Shown one piece after another: positions 1 through 8,641 of a stretch of 61,138 bases of DNA (the stretch's first letter is position 1; the number at the start of each line of letters is the position of its first letter). The DNA is from Brevundimonas sp. (lineage in GTDB: Bacteria; Pseudomonadota; Alphaproteobacteria; Caulobacterales; Caulobacteraceae), in NCBI RefSeq assembly GCF_016463295.1, contig NZ_JAEMRO010000007.1, forward strand, positions 1 to 61,138, read 5' to 3'. The notes under the pieces were generated by a model. That model searched no databases and was not told the origin of the DNA. It saw nothing but the letters and a program-made list of their open reading frames with translations. Made by a program: the position numbers and the translations under genes.

Positions 1-510
1 CTGGTGCGCCAGATGCCCGGTCGCCTGTGCGGCGAGACGGTGGATGCGGATGGCGAGCGGGGCTTCGTCCTGACCCTGTCGACCCGCGAGCAGCACATCC
101 GCCGCGACAAGGCGACGTCGAACATCTGCACCAACTCGGGCCTGTGCACCCTGGCCTTCACCATCCACATGAGCCTGCTGGGCGAGACGGGCCTGCGCAA
201 ACTGGCCCTGCTGAACCACGAGAAGGCACTGGCGACCCGCGATGCCCTGGCCGCCATTCCGGGCGTCGAAGTCCTGACCCCGCGCTTCTTCAACGAGTTC
301 GCGGTGCGCCTGCCGAAGCCCGCCGCCGAGGTGGTCGATCAGCTGGCGTCGCATCACCTGCTGGCCGGTGTGCCCTACAGCCGCCTGGCCCCGGATGCCG
401 GTATGGACGACGTCCTGCTGGTCGCCGCGACCGAGACGACGCGCGATGTCGATATCCAGATACTGGCCAAGGCGCTGACGAAATTCCTCGCCGCCGGATC
501 GGAGGGCTGA
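1..510 (+). CDS. gcvPA: Glycine dehydrogenase (decarboxylating) subunit 1, C-terminal part
   Basis: This is the carboxy-terminal 169 residues of the N-terminal half of the split P-protein of the glycine cleavage system; the gene is open at the left edge of the window. GcvPA and GcvPB together bind pyridoxal phosphate, decarboxylate glycine and pass aminomethyl to the lipoyl H-protein. Visible hallmarks are [17 protein letters not shown] and the [16 protein letters not shown] helix, both typical of GcvPA. The gene ends three bases before gcvPB, which has its own ribosome binding site in the end of this gene (GGAGGG), so the two subunits are co-transcribed. The family is about 440-450 residues, so roughly 275 residues lie outside the window. 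Confidence 0.95.
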   Translation: MVRQMPGRLCGETVDADGERGFVLTLSTREQHIRRDKATSNICTNSGLCTLAFTIHMSLLGETGLRKLALLNHEKALATRDALAAIPGVEVLTPRFFNEFAVRLPKPAAEVVDQLASHHLLAGVPYSRLAPDAGMDDVLLVAATETTRDVDIQILAKALTKFLAAGSEG

Positions 511-513
511 ACC

Positions 514-2085
514 ATGAGCACCATGAACACCATCGGCCGCCCGACCACTCCGAATGCGGTCACCTCGAAACCCGCCACCCTGACCGGCGGGCGCGGCCTG
601 CTGCAGAACGAGCATCTGATCTTCGAGAGCGATGGCTGGGGCAAGACGGGTGTCGATCTGCCGGAGCCGAAGACGGATGGATCGGACCTGGGCGACCTGG
701 TCCGCAAGGATCCGATCGGCCTGCCGGGCCTGTCTGAGCCTGAGACCATGCGCCACTATGTGCGGCTGTCGCAGAAGAACCACGCCATCGACTTGGCCAT
801 CTATCCGCTGGGCTCGTGCACGATGAAGCACAATCCGCGCCTGAACGAGAAGATGGCGCGCCTGCCCGGCTTCTCCGACATTCACCCGCTGCAGCCGATC
901 TCGACGGTGCAGGGCGCGCTGGAGCTGATGGATACGCTGTCGCACTGGCTGACGACCCTGACCGGCATGCCGGCCGTGGCCCTGTCGCCCAAGGCGGGCG
1001 CGCACGGCGAACTGTGCGGTCTGATGGCCATCCGTGCCGCCCACGAGGCGTCCGGCGAGCACGAGAAGCGCCGCAAGGTGCTGGTGCCGACGTCGGCGCA
1101 CGGCACCAACCCGGCCACGGCCGCCTTCGTGGGCTATACGGTCGTGGAAGTGGCCCAGACCGACGACGGCCGCGTCGATGTGGCCGATCTGGCCGCCAAG
1201 CTGGGTGACGACGTGGCCGCCATCATGGTGACCAACCCCAACACCTGCGGCCTGTTCGAGCGAGATATTCTGGAGATCAGCCGCCTGACGCACGAGGCCG
1301 GGGCCTACTTCTACTGCGACGGGGCCAACTTCAACGCCATCGTCGGGCGGGTGCGTCCGGGCGACCTGGGCGTCGATGCGATGCACATCAATCTGCACAA
1401 GACCTTCTCCACCCCGCACGGCGGTGGCGGGCCGGGCGCGGGTCCGGTGGTGCTGTCGGAGGCTCTGGCCCCGTTCGCGCCCGCGCCGTGGGTCGTGCAT
1501 GACGCCAATGGCTATCGTCTGATCGAGCGCGAGGAAGATGAGGCGGCTCAGGCCTTTGGCCGCCTGTGCGCCTTCCAGGGTCAGATGGGCATGTACACGC
1601 GCGCGCTCAGCTACATGATGAGCCACGGCGCTGACGGCCTGCGTCAGGTGGCCGAGGACGCGGTCCTGAACGCCAACTACATCAAGGCCCGCCTGTCGGA
1701 CGTGATGAGCGCCGCCTTCCCCGACGGCCCCTGCATGCACGAGGCCCTGTTCGACGACGAATGGCTGAAGGGCACGGACATCACCACGCTCGACTTCGCC
1801 AAGGCGATGATCGACGAGGGCTTCCACCCCATGACCATGTATTTCCCCCTGGTCGTCCACGGGGCCATGCTGATCGAGCCGACCGAGACGGAATCGAAGC
1901 AGGAGCTGGATCGCTTCATCGAGGCGATGCGGGCCTTGGCCGGGGCCGCCAAGGCCGGCGATGTCGACCGCTTCAAGGGTGCACCGTTCCATGCGCCGAT
2001 GAAGCGGCTGGACGAAACCCGCGCCGCCCGCGCGCCCGTCCTGCGCTGGACCGCGCCGCAAGTCTCGAACATCGCGGCGGAATGA
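514..2085 (+). CDS. gcvPB: Glycine dehydrogenase (decarboxylating) subunit 2
   Basis: Full-length catalytic half of the split P-protein of glycine cleavage (523 residues, normal for the family). The PLP-binding lysine is visible in NLHKTFSTPHGGGGPG at about residue 296, and the YPLGSCTMKHNPR motif lies near residue 100. The ATG at 514 is preceded by GGAGGG at a good distance. It follows gcvPA after three bases. The T and H proteins would be expected upstream of gcvPA, outside the window. The downstream neighbour is convergent and no clear hairpin terminator was seen in the nine-base gap. Confidence 0.97.
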   Translation: MSTMNTIGRPTTPNAVTSKPATLTGGRGLLQNEHLIFESDGWGKTGVDLPEPKTDGSDLGDLVRKDPIGLPGLSEPETMRHYVRLSQKNHAIDLAIYPLGSCTMKHNPRLNEKMARLPGFSDIHPLQPISTVQGALELMDTLSHWLTTLTGMPAVALSPKAGAHGELCGLMAIRAAHEASGEHEKRRKVLVPTSAHGTNPATAAFVGYTVVEVAQTDDGRVDVADLAAKLGDDVAAIMVTNPNTCGLFERDILEISRLTHEAGAYFYCDGANFNAIVGRVRPGDLGVDAMHINLHKTFSTPHGGGGPGAGPVVLSEALAPFAPAPWVVHDANGYRLIEREEDEAAQAFGRLCAFQGQMGMYTRALSYMMSHGADGLRQVAEDAVLNANYIKARLSDVMSAAFPDGPCMHEALFDDEWLKGTDITTLDFAKAMIDEGFHPMTMYFPLVVHGAMLIEPTETESKQELDRFIEAMRALAGAAKAGDVDRFKGAPFHAPMKRLDETRAARAPVLRWTAPQVSNIAAE

Positions 2086-2094
2086 GCGCTCAGT

Positions 2095-2796
2095 TCATTC
2101 GGGCTTGAAGAAGAAGTTGTTGCAGTAATCCGGCGAGCGCCAGAACCGCTCGCCGGAGGCGTTCTGGTGGATGGTCAGATCGAACTCGGCCACGGGCTTC
2201 AGCGCCTTGCCGTGGATGAACCATCCGCGATAGCCGCGCGCCTCCAGATGTCGGAAGCAGTCGAACACCGACCCCTGCGGCAGGTGCCTCTGCTCGCATT
2301 CGAACAGCAGAACGGGACGGTCCTGGGTCAGGATGCGTTCCGCGCCGCAAAACACGCCCAGCTCCGCACCTTCGACATCGACCTTCAGCAGGGCCACGCG
2401 CTGCGAGGGCTGGAAATAGGCGTCCAGTGAGACGACGGGGACCTGGATGGTCTCGGCCCCCGCGATGGGCACCAGACTGGCCTCCGGCGAATTGACCGAC
2501 GGCGTATACAGCTGCAGCACGCCGGATCGGTCGGACACGCCCTTCTGTTCGACCGTCACATTGCGCATCGGCAGCGTCCGTACGAGCGACTGCAGATAGT
2601 CGGCCAGGCCGGGCTGGGGTTCGAAGGCCACGGCCCTGTCGGCCCAGCGCGCCATCCAGTACAGATAACTGCCCTTGTTGGCCCCGACGTCGCAGACCAG
2701 ATCGCCCGGCTGGATATGGCGTCGGATCAGGCCCAGTTCGGCCGACTGGTCGAGCAGACGCGCCCGATGGGCCCGCCAGAGGAAACGTGCTTTCAT
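2095..2796 (-). CDS. FkbM family SAM-dependent methyltransferase
   Basis: Protein of 233 residues with the FkbM methyltransferase fold. The SAM-binding glycine motif DLVCDVGANKGSY lies at residues 32-44, followed by VAFEPQP, the acidic end of the second strand, and LLKVDVEGAELGVF, the classic FkbM signature. No signal peptide is seen, so it is cytoplasmic. FkbM enzymes O-methylate sugars, polyketides or glycans; the substrate cannot be read from the sequence. It is monocistronic, convergent with gcvPB and only 56 bases from the stop of the TetR gene upstream on the same strand. Confidence 0.85.
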   Translation of the reverse strand: MKARFLWRAHRARLLDQSAELGLIRRHIQPGDLVCDVGANKGSYLYWMARWADRAVAFEPQPGLADYLQSLVRTLPMRNVTVEQKGVSDRSGVLQLYTPSVNSPEASLVPIAGAETIQVPVVSLDAYFQPSQRVALLKVDVEGAELGVFCGAERILTQDRPVLLFECEQRHLPQGSVFDCFRHLEARGYRGWFIHGKALKPVAEFDLTIHQNASGERFWRSPDYCNNFFFKPE

Positions 2797-2852
2797 CGTG
2801 GCAATATACGGGGGTTCGGAGCGGTGACCAGAGACTGTATCGCGGGATCGCC

Positions 2853-3464
2853 CTAGCGACGGGCCGCAGTTCTGAGCGCCGCGAACGCTTCCTGACCCCA
2901 GACTTCCGGACCCCTGCCATCATCTGCGGCCAGCCACCGCTCGATCGCGTTGCGCAGGATGCCGATGGCCGTCGTTGCGACGACCTGGACCTCTGCGTCC
3001 TGCAACGACCTCCCCGAGCGTTGCGCCAGGGCCTGGCTTAGAACGCGCTCCAGACCTTCGTATTTGGCATGGTCGCCACTACGCAGCGCGGGCGTCTCGT
3101 GGATCAGGCGGGCCAGGGCTCTCGGCTCCGGCCCCTGAAAGTTGGCGGCCATGTCGGTCAGGGCGTTCTCGGCCATCGTCAGCAGCGGCTCATCTGCCGG
3201 GCGAAGCGCGACGGCGTCGGCGATCAATTGGCCGAGGCCAGCCTTGGTGGAGAAGACGATCTCCTCCTTGGACGCGAAATAGTGGAACAGGCTGCGGCGC
3301 GAGACACACGCTCGGGCGGCAATCTGGTCCAGGGTTGTTGCCTCAAAGCCCTGCTCGAAGAACAGGGCCATGGCAGCCTTCTGAATACGCGCATGGGTCT
3401 CGGCCCGCTTGCGATCGCGAAGGCCACCGCCAAGCGGCAAAATCTTTTCTTGCATGCCTTGCAT
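2853..3464 (-). CDS. TetR/AcrR family transcriptional regulator
   Basis: About 203 residues. The N-terminal helix-turn-helix is clear: [24 protein letters not shown] followed in the track of the helix by [15 protein letters not shown], typical TetR spacing. The C-terminal ligand domain has the TetR_C form seen in family members with [13 protein letters not shown]. The gene is divergent from the SDR gene at 3533 and the gap holds a TTGCA-type inverted repeat, so it probably represses itself and the SDR gene. The start is uncertain: ATG at 3464 or 3455, or GTG at 3509, none with a good ribosome binding site; the ATG at 3464 lies inside the repeat. Confidence 0.85.
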   Translation of the reverse strand: MQGMQEKILPLGGGLRDRKRAETHARIQKAAMALFFEQGFEATTLDQIAARACVSRRSLFHYFASKEEIVFSTKAGLGQLIADAVALRPADEPLLTMAENALTDMAANFQGPEPRALARLIHETPALRSGDHAKYEGLERVLSQALAQRSGRSLQDAEVQVVATTAIGILRNAIERWLAADDGRGPEVWGQEAFAALRTAARR

Positions 3465-3490
3465 ATTTGCATTGGGTGCAGATATTGCAA
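3459..3490. promoter_or_regulatory. Putative TetR operator between divergent genes
   Basis: The 68-base divergent gap contains the arms TTGCATAT (3459-3466) and ATATTGCAA (3482-3490), a near-perfect inverted repeat with a spacer that again contains TTGCA/TGCA elements; another TTGCATGC copy lies just left at 3450-3457. Dense repetition of one pentamer in a TetR/target intergenic region is what an autoregulated operator looks like. The assignment is inference from position and symmetry. Confidence 0.45.
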
Positions 3491-3532
3491 CCCGACGGCT
3501 CCTCGTCACATCAGGCGTGCAGGATAGACCCC

Positions 3533-4468
3533 ATGACGAACTGGACGATAGCGAACATTCCCGATCAGACCGGAAAGCTGGCCATCGTCACGGGCTCAAA
3601 CAGCGGCACGGGCTTTGAGACAGCACTGGTTCTGGCGCAGAAGGGGGCCAAGGTCGTCATCGCTGCGCGCAATGCCCGAAAGGCCGAGGACGCCATCGCC
3701 CGCATTCGCGCCGCCGTTCCGTCCGCCAAGGTCCGCTTCGAAGCCCTGGACCTGTCACGTCAGGCTTCCGTCGCCGAGTTCGCCCAGCGATTCCTCGACG
3801 ACGGCAAACCGATCAATATCCTGGTCAACAACGCCGGCGTCATGATGCTGCCGACACGTGAGGTGACCGAAGACGGCTTCGAGATGCAACTGGCCACCAA
3901 CTATCTGGGCCATTTCGCCCTGACCGCGCGGCTTCTGCCGCTTCTCCACGCCGGCAAGGCGCGGGTGGTCCAGCTATCCAGTATCGCGCACCGACGCGGC
4001 CAGATACGGCTGGACGATCTGAACTGGACCCATGGCTACGAGCCCTGGCCGGTCTATGGGCAGTCGAAGCTGGCGATGCTGATGTTCGGTCTGGAACTGG
4101 ATCGACGCAGCGCGGCCAACGGCTGGGGCCTGACCAGTGTCGTGGCGCATCCCGGCTATGCCCGCACGGGCCTGATCGAGAACGGTCCGCTGGTGCGCTC
4201 GCCGATCGCGCGCGCGGGCCTGCGCTACATATTCAGGCCCCTGATCGAGCCGCTGATCAGCCATTCGGCCGCGGACGGGGCCCTGCCGATCCTGATGGCC
4301 GCAACCGATCCCACTATTCAAGGCGGAGCCTATCTTGGCGCGACACAGTTGAACGAGCTCAAGGGACCGCCAGGCCCAGCCAAGGCCGAGCCGCAGGCGC
4401 TGGACGCCGACGTCGCCGCGCGCCTCTGGACGGCCTCTGAACAGATGACCGGCGTCCGCTTCGCCTGA
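3533..4468 (+). CDS. Short-chain dehydrogenase/reductase (retinol dehydrogenase-like)
   Basis: SDR oxidoreductase of 311 residues. The Rossmann nucleotide motif TGSNSGTG is at residues 20-27, NNAG at 99-102, the catalytic serine region [10 protein letters not shown] near 149, and the catalytic YGQSK (Tyr175, Lys179). The length and the NLGHF-type segment [10 protein letters not shown] place it in the classical SDR group that includes retinol dehydrogenase-like and protochlorophyllide reductase-like enzymes; the substrate is unknown. The start at 3533 is chosen because the Rossmann strand begins 15 residues later; a longer frame upstream runs through the TetR gene and is rejected. Divergent from and probably regulated by the adjacent TetR protein. 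Confidence 0.9.
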   Translation: MTNWTIANIPDQTGKLAIVTGSNSGTGFETALVLAQKGAKVVIAARNARKAEDAIARIRAAVPSAKVRFEALDLSRQASVAEFAQRFLDDGKPINILVNNAGVMMLPTREVTEDGFEMQLATNYLGHFALTARLLPLLHAGKARVVQLSSIAHRRGQIRLDDLNWTHGYEPWPVYGQSKLAMLMFGLELDRRSAANGWGLTSVVAHPGYARTGLIENGPLVRSPIARAGLRYIFRPLIEPLISHSAADGALPILMAATDPTIQGGAYLGATQLNELKGPPGPAKAEPQALDADVAARLWTASEQMTGVRFA

Positions 4469-4575
4469 TCTCGCACTCGCGAAGCACGGGAATGTGAATT
4501 CCGGCGCGCGCAACAGGCGTATGCTCCCTCTTGCGTTATCAAGCACCAGAACGAGCGTTGGGAGGCGCCAAGGTC

Positions 4576-5043
4576 ATGATGTCACGCGTAAAAAAGGGAA
4601 TCGTCGCCGGCTTTGTGGCGACACTGGTTATCTCCATACTGGAGGCGGTCAATATCTTCGCCCTCAACTCCATGTTCCAGCCATTCCCCGGAATGGTCGC
4701 AAGCCTGCTGGGCATGGACGGTAATCTGGCGGCCGGCTGGGCCATCCACCTGTTCTCGGGGACCTTTATCCTGGGGTCTCTGTTCGGGGTGCTGTGTCCG
4801 CGCCTGCCGACCGATACGGCCGAAACCAAGGGCATCGTCTTCGCCGTGGGGGCCTGGGTCGTGATGATGCTGGGCGTCTTCTTCATCGGAGACTCCCAGG
4901 TCCTGGGGTCCAATATGGCGACCCTGGGGTGGATGCTGGTGACGCACATCGTCTTCGGCATCGTGCTGGGCACGGTCTATTCCCGGCTGGTGGAGCGCGA
5001 GAAGCGCGCCCATGCCGTGGTGGGAGCCCACCCGGCCCACTGA
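4576..5043 (+). CDS. Small integral membrane protein (DUF6789-like)
   Basis: Protein of about 155 residues with four predicted membrane helices: a first helix around residues 8-28, then an AAGWAIHLFSGTFILGSLF segment, a GIVFAVGAWVVMMLGVFFIG segment and a final MLVTHIVFGIVLGTVYSRLV helix. The pattern fits small membrane proteins annotated as DUF6789; no function is known. The ATG at 4576 is preceded by GGGAGG; a TTG start at 4531 would add 15 poor residues. It stands alone between the SDR gene and the ATP synthase operon, which converges on it across a strong shared hairpin. Confidence 0.7.
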   Translation: MMSRVKKGIVAGFVATLVISILEAVNIFALNSMFQPFPGMVASLLGMDGNLAAGWAIHLFSGTFILGSLFGVLCPRLPTDTAETKGIVFAVGAWVVMMLGVFFIGDSQVLGSNMATLGWMLVTHIVFGIVLGTVYSRLVEREKRAHAVVGAHPAH

Positions 5044-5049
5044 TACGAA

Positions 5050-5078
5050 AAGGCCCGCCGGGTGCACCGGCGGGCCTT
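5050..5078. terminator. Bidirectional intrinsic terminator
   Basis: A perfect 12-base-pair stem, AAGGCCCGCCGG (5050-5061) with CCGGCGGGCCTT (5067-5078) and a GTGCA loop, lies between the convergent membrane protein gene and atpF. The A/T ends give short U-tracts in both directions, so it can end both transcripts. Confidence 0.85.
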
Positions 5079-5102
5079 GATCGTTCGAAGCCGCAGACCG
5101 GC

Positions 5103-5618
5103 CTAGTTCAGGCGCGTGCCGATCTGGGCGATGGCGGCGTCCAGCAGGGGGTCGCTCTTCTGGCCAGCGGCGCGGGCCGTCAGCATCTGTTCGGCGGCCT
5201 TGATGGCCAGGTCGGCGGCGGCCTGTTTGACCTCGGCCGTGGCCTGGGCCTCGGCCTGGGCGATGCGGCGTTCGGCCAGGGCCTGACGGCGCGCTAGGGT
5301 CTCTTCCAGCTTGACCTTGGCCTCGGCTTCCATGGTGCGGGCGTCGGCTTCGGCGGCGCGCATCATCTCGGCGGCCTGGGCCTCGGCCTCGGCCTTTTCG
5401 GCACGAATTTGGGCCAGCAGGGCCTCGGCCTCGGCCCGAAGACGCGCGGCCTCGTCCAGCTCGGTCTGGATCTTGGACGCCTTGGCGTCCAGTTGTTGCG
5501 CGACCAGCTTGTGTACGCCGGCCCATAGAAGGATGGCGAAGAACAGCAGCAGGCCGATGCCGACCCACAGCTCGGCGCTGTCCCAGGCCCAGACGCCCTC
5601 TTCCAGGAACATGTTCAT
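5103..5618 (-). CDS. atpF: ATP synthase F0 subunit b
   Basis: Subunit b of the peripheral stalk of F1F0-ATP synthase, 171 residues. One membrane helix lies near residues 15-38 (WVGIGLLLFFAILLWAGV), followed by a long Ala/Glu-rich coiled coil that would reach up to the delta subunit on F1. Alphaproteobacteria carry two b-type subunits; this is the last gene of the F0 operon and follows the b' gene with a single base between stop and start. The two paralogues form a b-b' heterodimer in the family. The GC-rich repeats of GCCTCGGCC here simply encode the Ala/Glu coil. Confidence 0.93.
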   Translation of the reverse strand: MNMFLEEGVWAWDSAELWVGIGLLLFFAILLWAGVHKLVAQQLDAKASKIQTELDEAARLRAEAEALLAQIRAEKAEAEAQAAEMMRAAEADARTMEAEAKVKLEETLARRQALAERRIAQAEAQATAEVKQAAADLAIKAAEQMLTARAAGQKSDPLLDAAIAQIGTRLN

Positions 5619-5619
5619 G

Positions 5620-6183
5620 TCAGGCGGCTCCCTTGACGGCGGCGGCGGCCTCGGCGGCCGTCGGGGCCTTGCCGGTCAGGCGATCGACGATGGAGACCAC
5701 GGTGTCCGAGGCGATGGTGCCGACGTGGACCATGGCGGCGTCGCGGGTCTTGCCGATGGCGGTCTCGGCCTCGGCGATGCGGGCGTTGACGATCTCTTCT
5801 TCGGCGGCGGCACGAGCGTTGGCCTCTTCCGTCACGCGGGCGCGGGCGGCGACGGCGGTCGCGCGGGCGCTGGCACGGGCCTGCTCGACCTCGGCCTTGG
5901 CCACGGCGGCCTGTTCGGCGGCCTCGGCCTGGACCTGACGGGCGGTCGCGATGGCGGTGGAAATGGTGGTGGCCCGCTCGTCCATGACCTTGCGCAGACG
6001 CGGCGCGAAGACCTTGGAAATCAGCAGATACAGGACGACGAACAGGAACAGCAGATAGATGATCTGCCCACCCCAGACCGAGGTGTCGAACTGAGGCAGG
6101 CCGCCTGCCTCACCACCACCGTGGGCGGCTTCGGTCGTGGCAGTGCCGTGCGCGGCGCTTTCGCTTTGAGGGTCAGTAGCCAT
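5620..6183 (-). CDS. atpG: ATP synthase F0 subunit b'
   Basis: The second peripheral stalk subunit, b', 187 residues, often named atpF2, atpX or atpG. The N-terminal tail (about 45 residues, Ala/Gly/His rich) precedes one membrane helix around residues 37-58 (QIIYLLFLFVVLYLLIS), then KVFAPRLRKVMDER and a long Ala-rich coiled coil. The N-terminal extension and KVFAPRL motif distinguish b' from b. It is preceded by an 84-base gap that holds a stem-loop, and overlaps nothing downstream, with one base to atpF. Confidence 0.92.
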   Translation of the reverse strand: MATDPQSESAAHGTATTEAAHGGGEAGGLPQFDTSVWGGQIIYLLFLFVVLYLLISKVFAPRLRKVMDERATTISTAIATARQVQAEAAEQAAVAKAEVEQARASARATAVAARARVTEEANARAAAEEEIVNARIAEAETAIGKTRDAAMVHVGTIASDTVVSIVDRLTGKAPTAAEAAAAVKGAA

Positions 6184-6212
6184 GAGTGTCTGTCAGCTGT
6201 TCAAAAGGCAAA

Positions 6213-6245
6213 GGCGACGCAACGGCCCGAAGCCCTTGCGTCGCC
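6213..6245 (-). other. Intercistronic stem-loop between atpE and atpF'
   Basis: GGCGACGCAA (6213-6222) pairs perfectly with TTGCGTCGCC (6236-6245) around a 13-base loop, in the only sizeable gap between atpE and the b' gene. On the transcript it is followed by TTTGCCTTTT, a weak U-rich stretch. This position suits a partial terminator or an mRNA end-stabilising structure that leaves more atpE message than downstream message, matching the c-ring's high copy number. Function is inference. Confidence 0.5.
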
Positions 6246-6267
6246 CGAAATCACCGAGGCGTATGCC

Positions 6268-6492
6268 TCAGCCCAGCCAGGCCAGGATGCCCAGCACGAA
6301 GGCCAGGATGCCCAGGGCTTCGACCAGGGCGGCACCCACGAACAGGTTGCCGACTTGCGAAGCGGCGGCCGAAGGGTTGCGCAGGGCGCCGGCGAGGAAG
6401 TTGCCGAAGATGTTGCCCACGCCGATGCCGGCGCCGAGCATGCCCAGGGTGGCCAGGCCGATACCGAAGTATTTGAAGGATTCAGCTTCCAT
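6268..6492 (-). CDS. atpE: ATP synthase F0 subunit c
   Basis: Ring subunit c of ATP synthase, 74 residues, two membrane helices joined by a polar loop. Helix 1 contains [20 protein letters not shown] with the tight glycine packing motif; the loop carries RNPSAA; helix 2 contains [16 protein letters not shown], where the glutamate in VEALG is the proton-carrying residue. Typical alphaproteobacterial size. It lies between atpB (59 bases away) and a stem-loop ahead of the b' gene. Confidence 0.96.
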   Translation of the reverse strand: MEAESFKYFGIGLATLGMLGAGIGVGNIFGNFLAGALRNPSAAASQVGNLFVGAALVEALGILAFVLGILAWLG

Positions 6493-6551
6493 GACGGGTT
6501 TCCTATTCAGTCAGGGTTGGAAAGAGAAAGGGTGAAGGCTGGACCGGAGGC

Positions 6552-7343
6552 TTAATGCCCGTGGCCCAGGTTGACCACATCGTTCAGATAGATGCTGGCC
6601 AGAACGGCGAAGACGAAGGCCTGCAGGAAGGCCACCAGAAACTCGAGCGCGGTCAGTCCGACGACCATGCCCATCGACAGGGCGGCGACCGGCAGACCCA
6701 GCAGGCCCAGGCCACCAGCGGCCGCAAGGCCACCCATGGACACCACGAAACCGGCGAAGATCTTCAGCGCGATGTGCCCGCCCAGCATGTTGCCGAATAG
6801 ACGAAGCGCCAGGGTAACAGGACGCAGCAGGAAGGACAGGAACTCGATCAGGCCCACGACCGGCCGGATCGCCAGCGGCGCGCTGGTCGGCCAGAACAGG
6901 AGGAAGAAGCCCAGGCCGTGCTTCACGAACCCGATGCCGATCACCAGCAGGATGGTGATCAGGGCCAGGGTCAGCGTAACCGCCAGCTGCGACGTCGCCG
7001 TGAAGGTCAGGAACATCCCCAGCAGATTCATGCCCAGCACCAGGGTGAACAGGGTGAAGACGAAGGGGAAATATTTGCGGCCCTCGTGGCCGATGATCGA
7101 ATCGGTCACGCCGTCGATCATGCCGAACAGGGTCTCGCCCGCCGACTGGAGGCGACCCGGAACCACCTTGGCATTCGAGGTCACCAGAAACAGGAACAGG
7201 ACGACCAGGCCGAACGCAGCCGTCATGGCCAGATGCGAATTGGTGATCGCGATCTGCTGGGTGCCCAGCACAGGCAGCGTCACCTCGCCGAAACTCATGC
7301 CCGGCAGGGGGTGCACTTCGAACTGTTTGATCGGATCGGCCAA
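6552..7343 (-). CDS. atpB: ATP synthase F0 subunit a
   Basis: Subunit a, 263 residues, the stator channel of F0. Several membrane helices are visible; the essential arginine lies in LALRLFGNMLGGH, and the last helix pair is VGLTALEFLVAFLQAFVFAVLASIYLND, as in other a subunits. Starts with MADPIKQFEVHPL, three bases after the stop of atpI, so the two are coupled. F1 genes are not in this window, which is the usual alphaproteobacterial split of F0 and F1 operons. Confidence 0.96.
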   Translation of the reverse strand: MADPIKQFEVHPLPGMSFGEVTLPVLGTQQIAITNSHLAMTAAFGLVVLFLFLVTSNAKVVPGRLQSAGETLFGMIDGVTDSIIGHEGRKYFPFVFTLFTLVLGMNLLGMFLTFTATSQLAVTLTLALITILLVIGIGFVKHGLGFFLLFWPTSAPLAIRPVVGLIEFLSFLLRPVTLALRLFGNMLGGHIALKIFAGFVVSMGGLAAAGGLGLLGLPVAALSMGMVVGLTALEFLVAFLQAFVFAVLASIYLNDVVNLGHGH

Positions 7344-7346
7344 GGC

Positions 7347-7709
7347 CTATCGCTCCTCGTCTTCGTCATCGAACGGGATGGATTTCGGAACCACCCCGGC
7401 CGCATCAGCTTCGGCCTGCAGACGTTTCGTCGTCCGCCACGCCATCCATATCGATACGGCGAACCCGAACAGGGTCCCGCCGATCAGTCCCCAGGGCGAC
7501 GACCCGACCAGCAGGTCGATGACGAAGCCCAGCCCCAGACCCACCAGCACGCCACCGATCAGCTCGGCGACGATCCGGTACGCCTTGCCCGCCACCGCCT
7601 GAGCGACCGCATCGGCGGTCTTGTCTGACGTGGTCCGCGCCTCCAGTTCGGATGCGCTTCGGTTGAGGCGTGCGACTGCCTCTTCGCGCGATTCCGGTTG
7701 GGTTGACAT
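7347..7709 (-). CDS. atpI: AtpI/AtpZ-family F0F1 assembly protein
   Basis: First gene of the F0 operon, 120 residues. A polar N-terminal half is followed by two membrane hairpin helices (VAELIGGVLVGLGLGFVIDLLVG and WGLIGGTLFGFAVSIWMAWR), the AtpI/AtpZ layout. Family members help assemble the c ring or act as a small cation channel beside ATP synthase; which applies here is not visible. The 310-base gap upstream must contain the operon promoter. Confidence 0.85.
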   Translation of the reverse strand: MSTQPESREEAVARLNRSASELEARTTSDKTADAVAQAVAGKAYRIVAELIGGVLVGLGLGFVIDLLVGSSPWGLIGGTLFGFAVSIWMAWRTTKRLQAEADAAGVVPKSIPFDDEDEER

Positions 7710-8019
7710 GGGCCTGCTGGATCAGGGTCCCTGAGGTGGCAAAACCACTCTGGAACGGGGTCTGAATTCGGCGCGGAACCTATAGGCGGGACCGCCATCG
7801 GTCAAGACGGCGCAAGATTTGATATCTCGTTGAAAATGCGGTCGTTTGTTGCGCGCGCACCGGGACGTGGCGAACGGTCGCTGCGTTTGTGCGGCTGCAT
7901 CGGGTCAGGACCTGCCGGATCGGCCTGTCGCAAAGCTGACGCCTTCTGACGATGCGCGATGAGGTGGATGACCCCCACACCTGAGCCCGTTATCAAGAAG
8001 GCTCTTCCGAGGAGCCGCC
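7710..8019. other. Intergenic region between atpI and a divergent gene
   Basis: This 310-base gap separates divergently transcribed genes, so it should hold the promoter of the F0 ATP synthase operon on the minus strand and that of the secreted protein at 8020 on the plus strand. An AT-richer patch (about 7808-7860) is the likeliest core promoter area. I see no RNA gene, credible small reading frame or strong hairpin in it. GAGGAG at 8008-8014 is the ribosome binding site of the gene at 8020. Confidence 0.5.
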
Positions 8020-8625
8020 ATGACCATGCGATCGTCCCTGACCCTGGCCGCCTGTGTCGCGGGGCTTCTGGGCGCCTGCGGGCCTGCGGCCAGCAATGAT
8101 GCGCCCGATACGCCGGCCCCGACAGCCCCTGTCGCCGAAGCCGTCGAGGCCGCACCGGTCGAGACGGCTGCGGACGCCCTGCCCCCGCAGACGGCGTCTC
8201 GCCCCCTGCCCAATGAGGGCTATGACTGGGACACCCGGCTGAACGCCGAGGGGCGGGAGCGGTCCATGGTCCTGGCCTATGAAGTCCCCGATACCGACGA
8301 TCAGCCCCTGAACCTGTCGTGCGAGGAAACCGGTCGCCGCATCTTCGCGGGCACCCAGACGTCCGGCACAGATGTGCGGACCGTCACCCTGGAGTCCGAT
8401 GGGATCAGCAGAACCTATCCGGTCAAGGAGGCGGTGGCCGATGAATTGGGCGGTGGTCAGTATGTGACCGTCGAACTGGCTGGAAACGATCCGACCCTGG
8501 AAGCCTTCCGGGACAGCGGCTGGCTTCGCATGACCGTGGAGGGCCGCACCACCGATATGGTCGCCCATCCCAACTCCGGTGCGCGCACAAAGATCATCAG
8601 CTTCATGGCCTTCTGCAACGGCTGA
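8020..8625 (+). CDS. Secreted lipoprotein, unknown function (tandem paralogue 1)
   Basis: Protein of 201 residues with a lipoprotein signal peptide; the lipobox is LLGAC, so it is acylated at the cysteine near residue 20. A Pro/Ala-rich linker follows, then a beta-rich domain with LNLSCEETG, VTLESDG..YPVKE, a GxLRMTVxG segment and a C-terminal FxAFCNG. The same order recurs in the next gene, so the two are tandem paralogues. ATG at 8020 has GAGGAG just upstream. I do not recognise a named family; the domain looks like a small extracytoplasmic beta fold with two conserved cysteines. Confidence 0.75.
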   Translation: MTMRSSLTLAACVAGLLGACGPAASNDAPDTPAPTAPVAEAVEAAPVETAADALPPQTASRPLPNEGYDWDTRLNAEGRERSMVLAYEVPDTDDQPLNLSCEETGRRIFAGTQTSGTDVRTVTLESDGISRTYPVKEAVADELGGGQYVTVELAGNDPTLEAFRDSGWLRMTVEGRTTDMVAHPNSGARTKIISFMAFCNG

Positions 8626-8641
8626 GACGGAGCACCATCCC

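Noticed and set aside
5311-6555. Plus-strand frame across atpF and the b' gene
   Set aside because: Mirror of Ala/Glu coiled-coil repeats; translation is a low-complexity Ala/Gly/Asp product.
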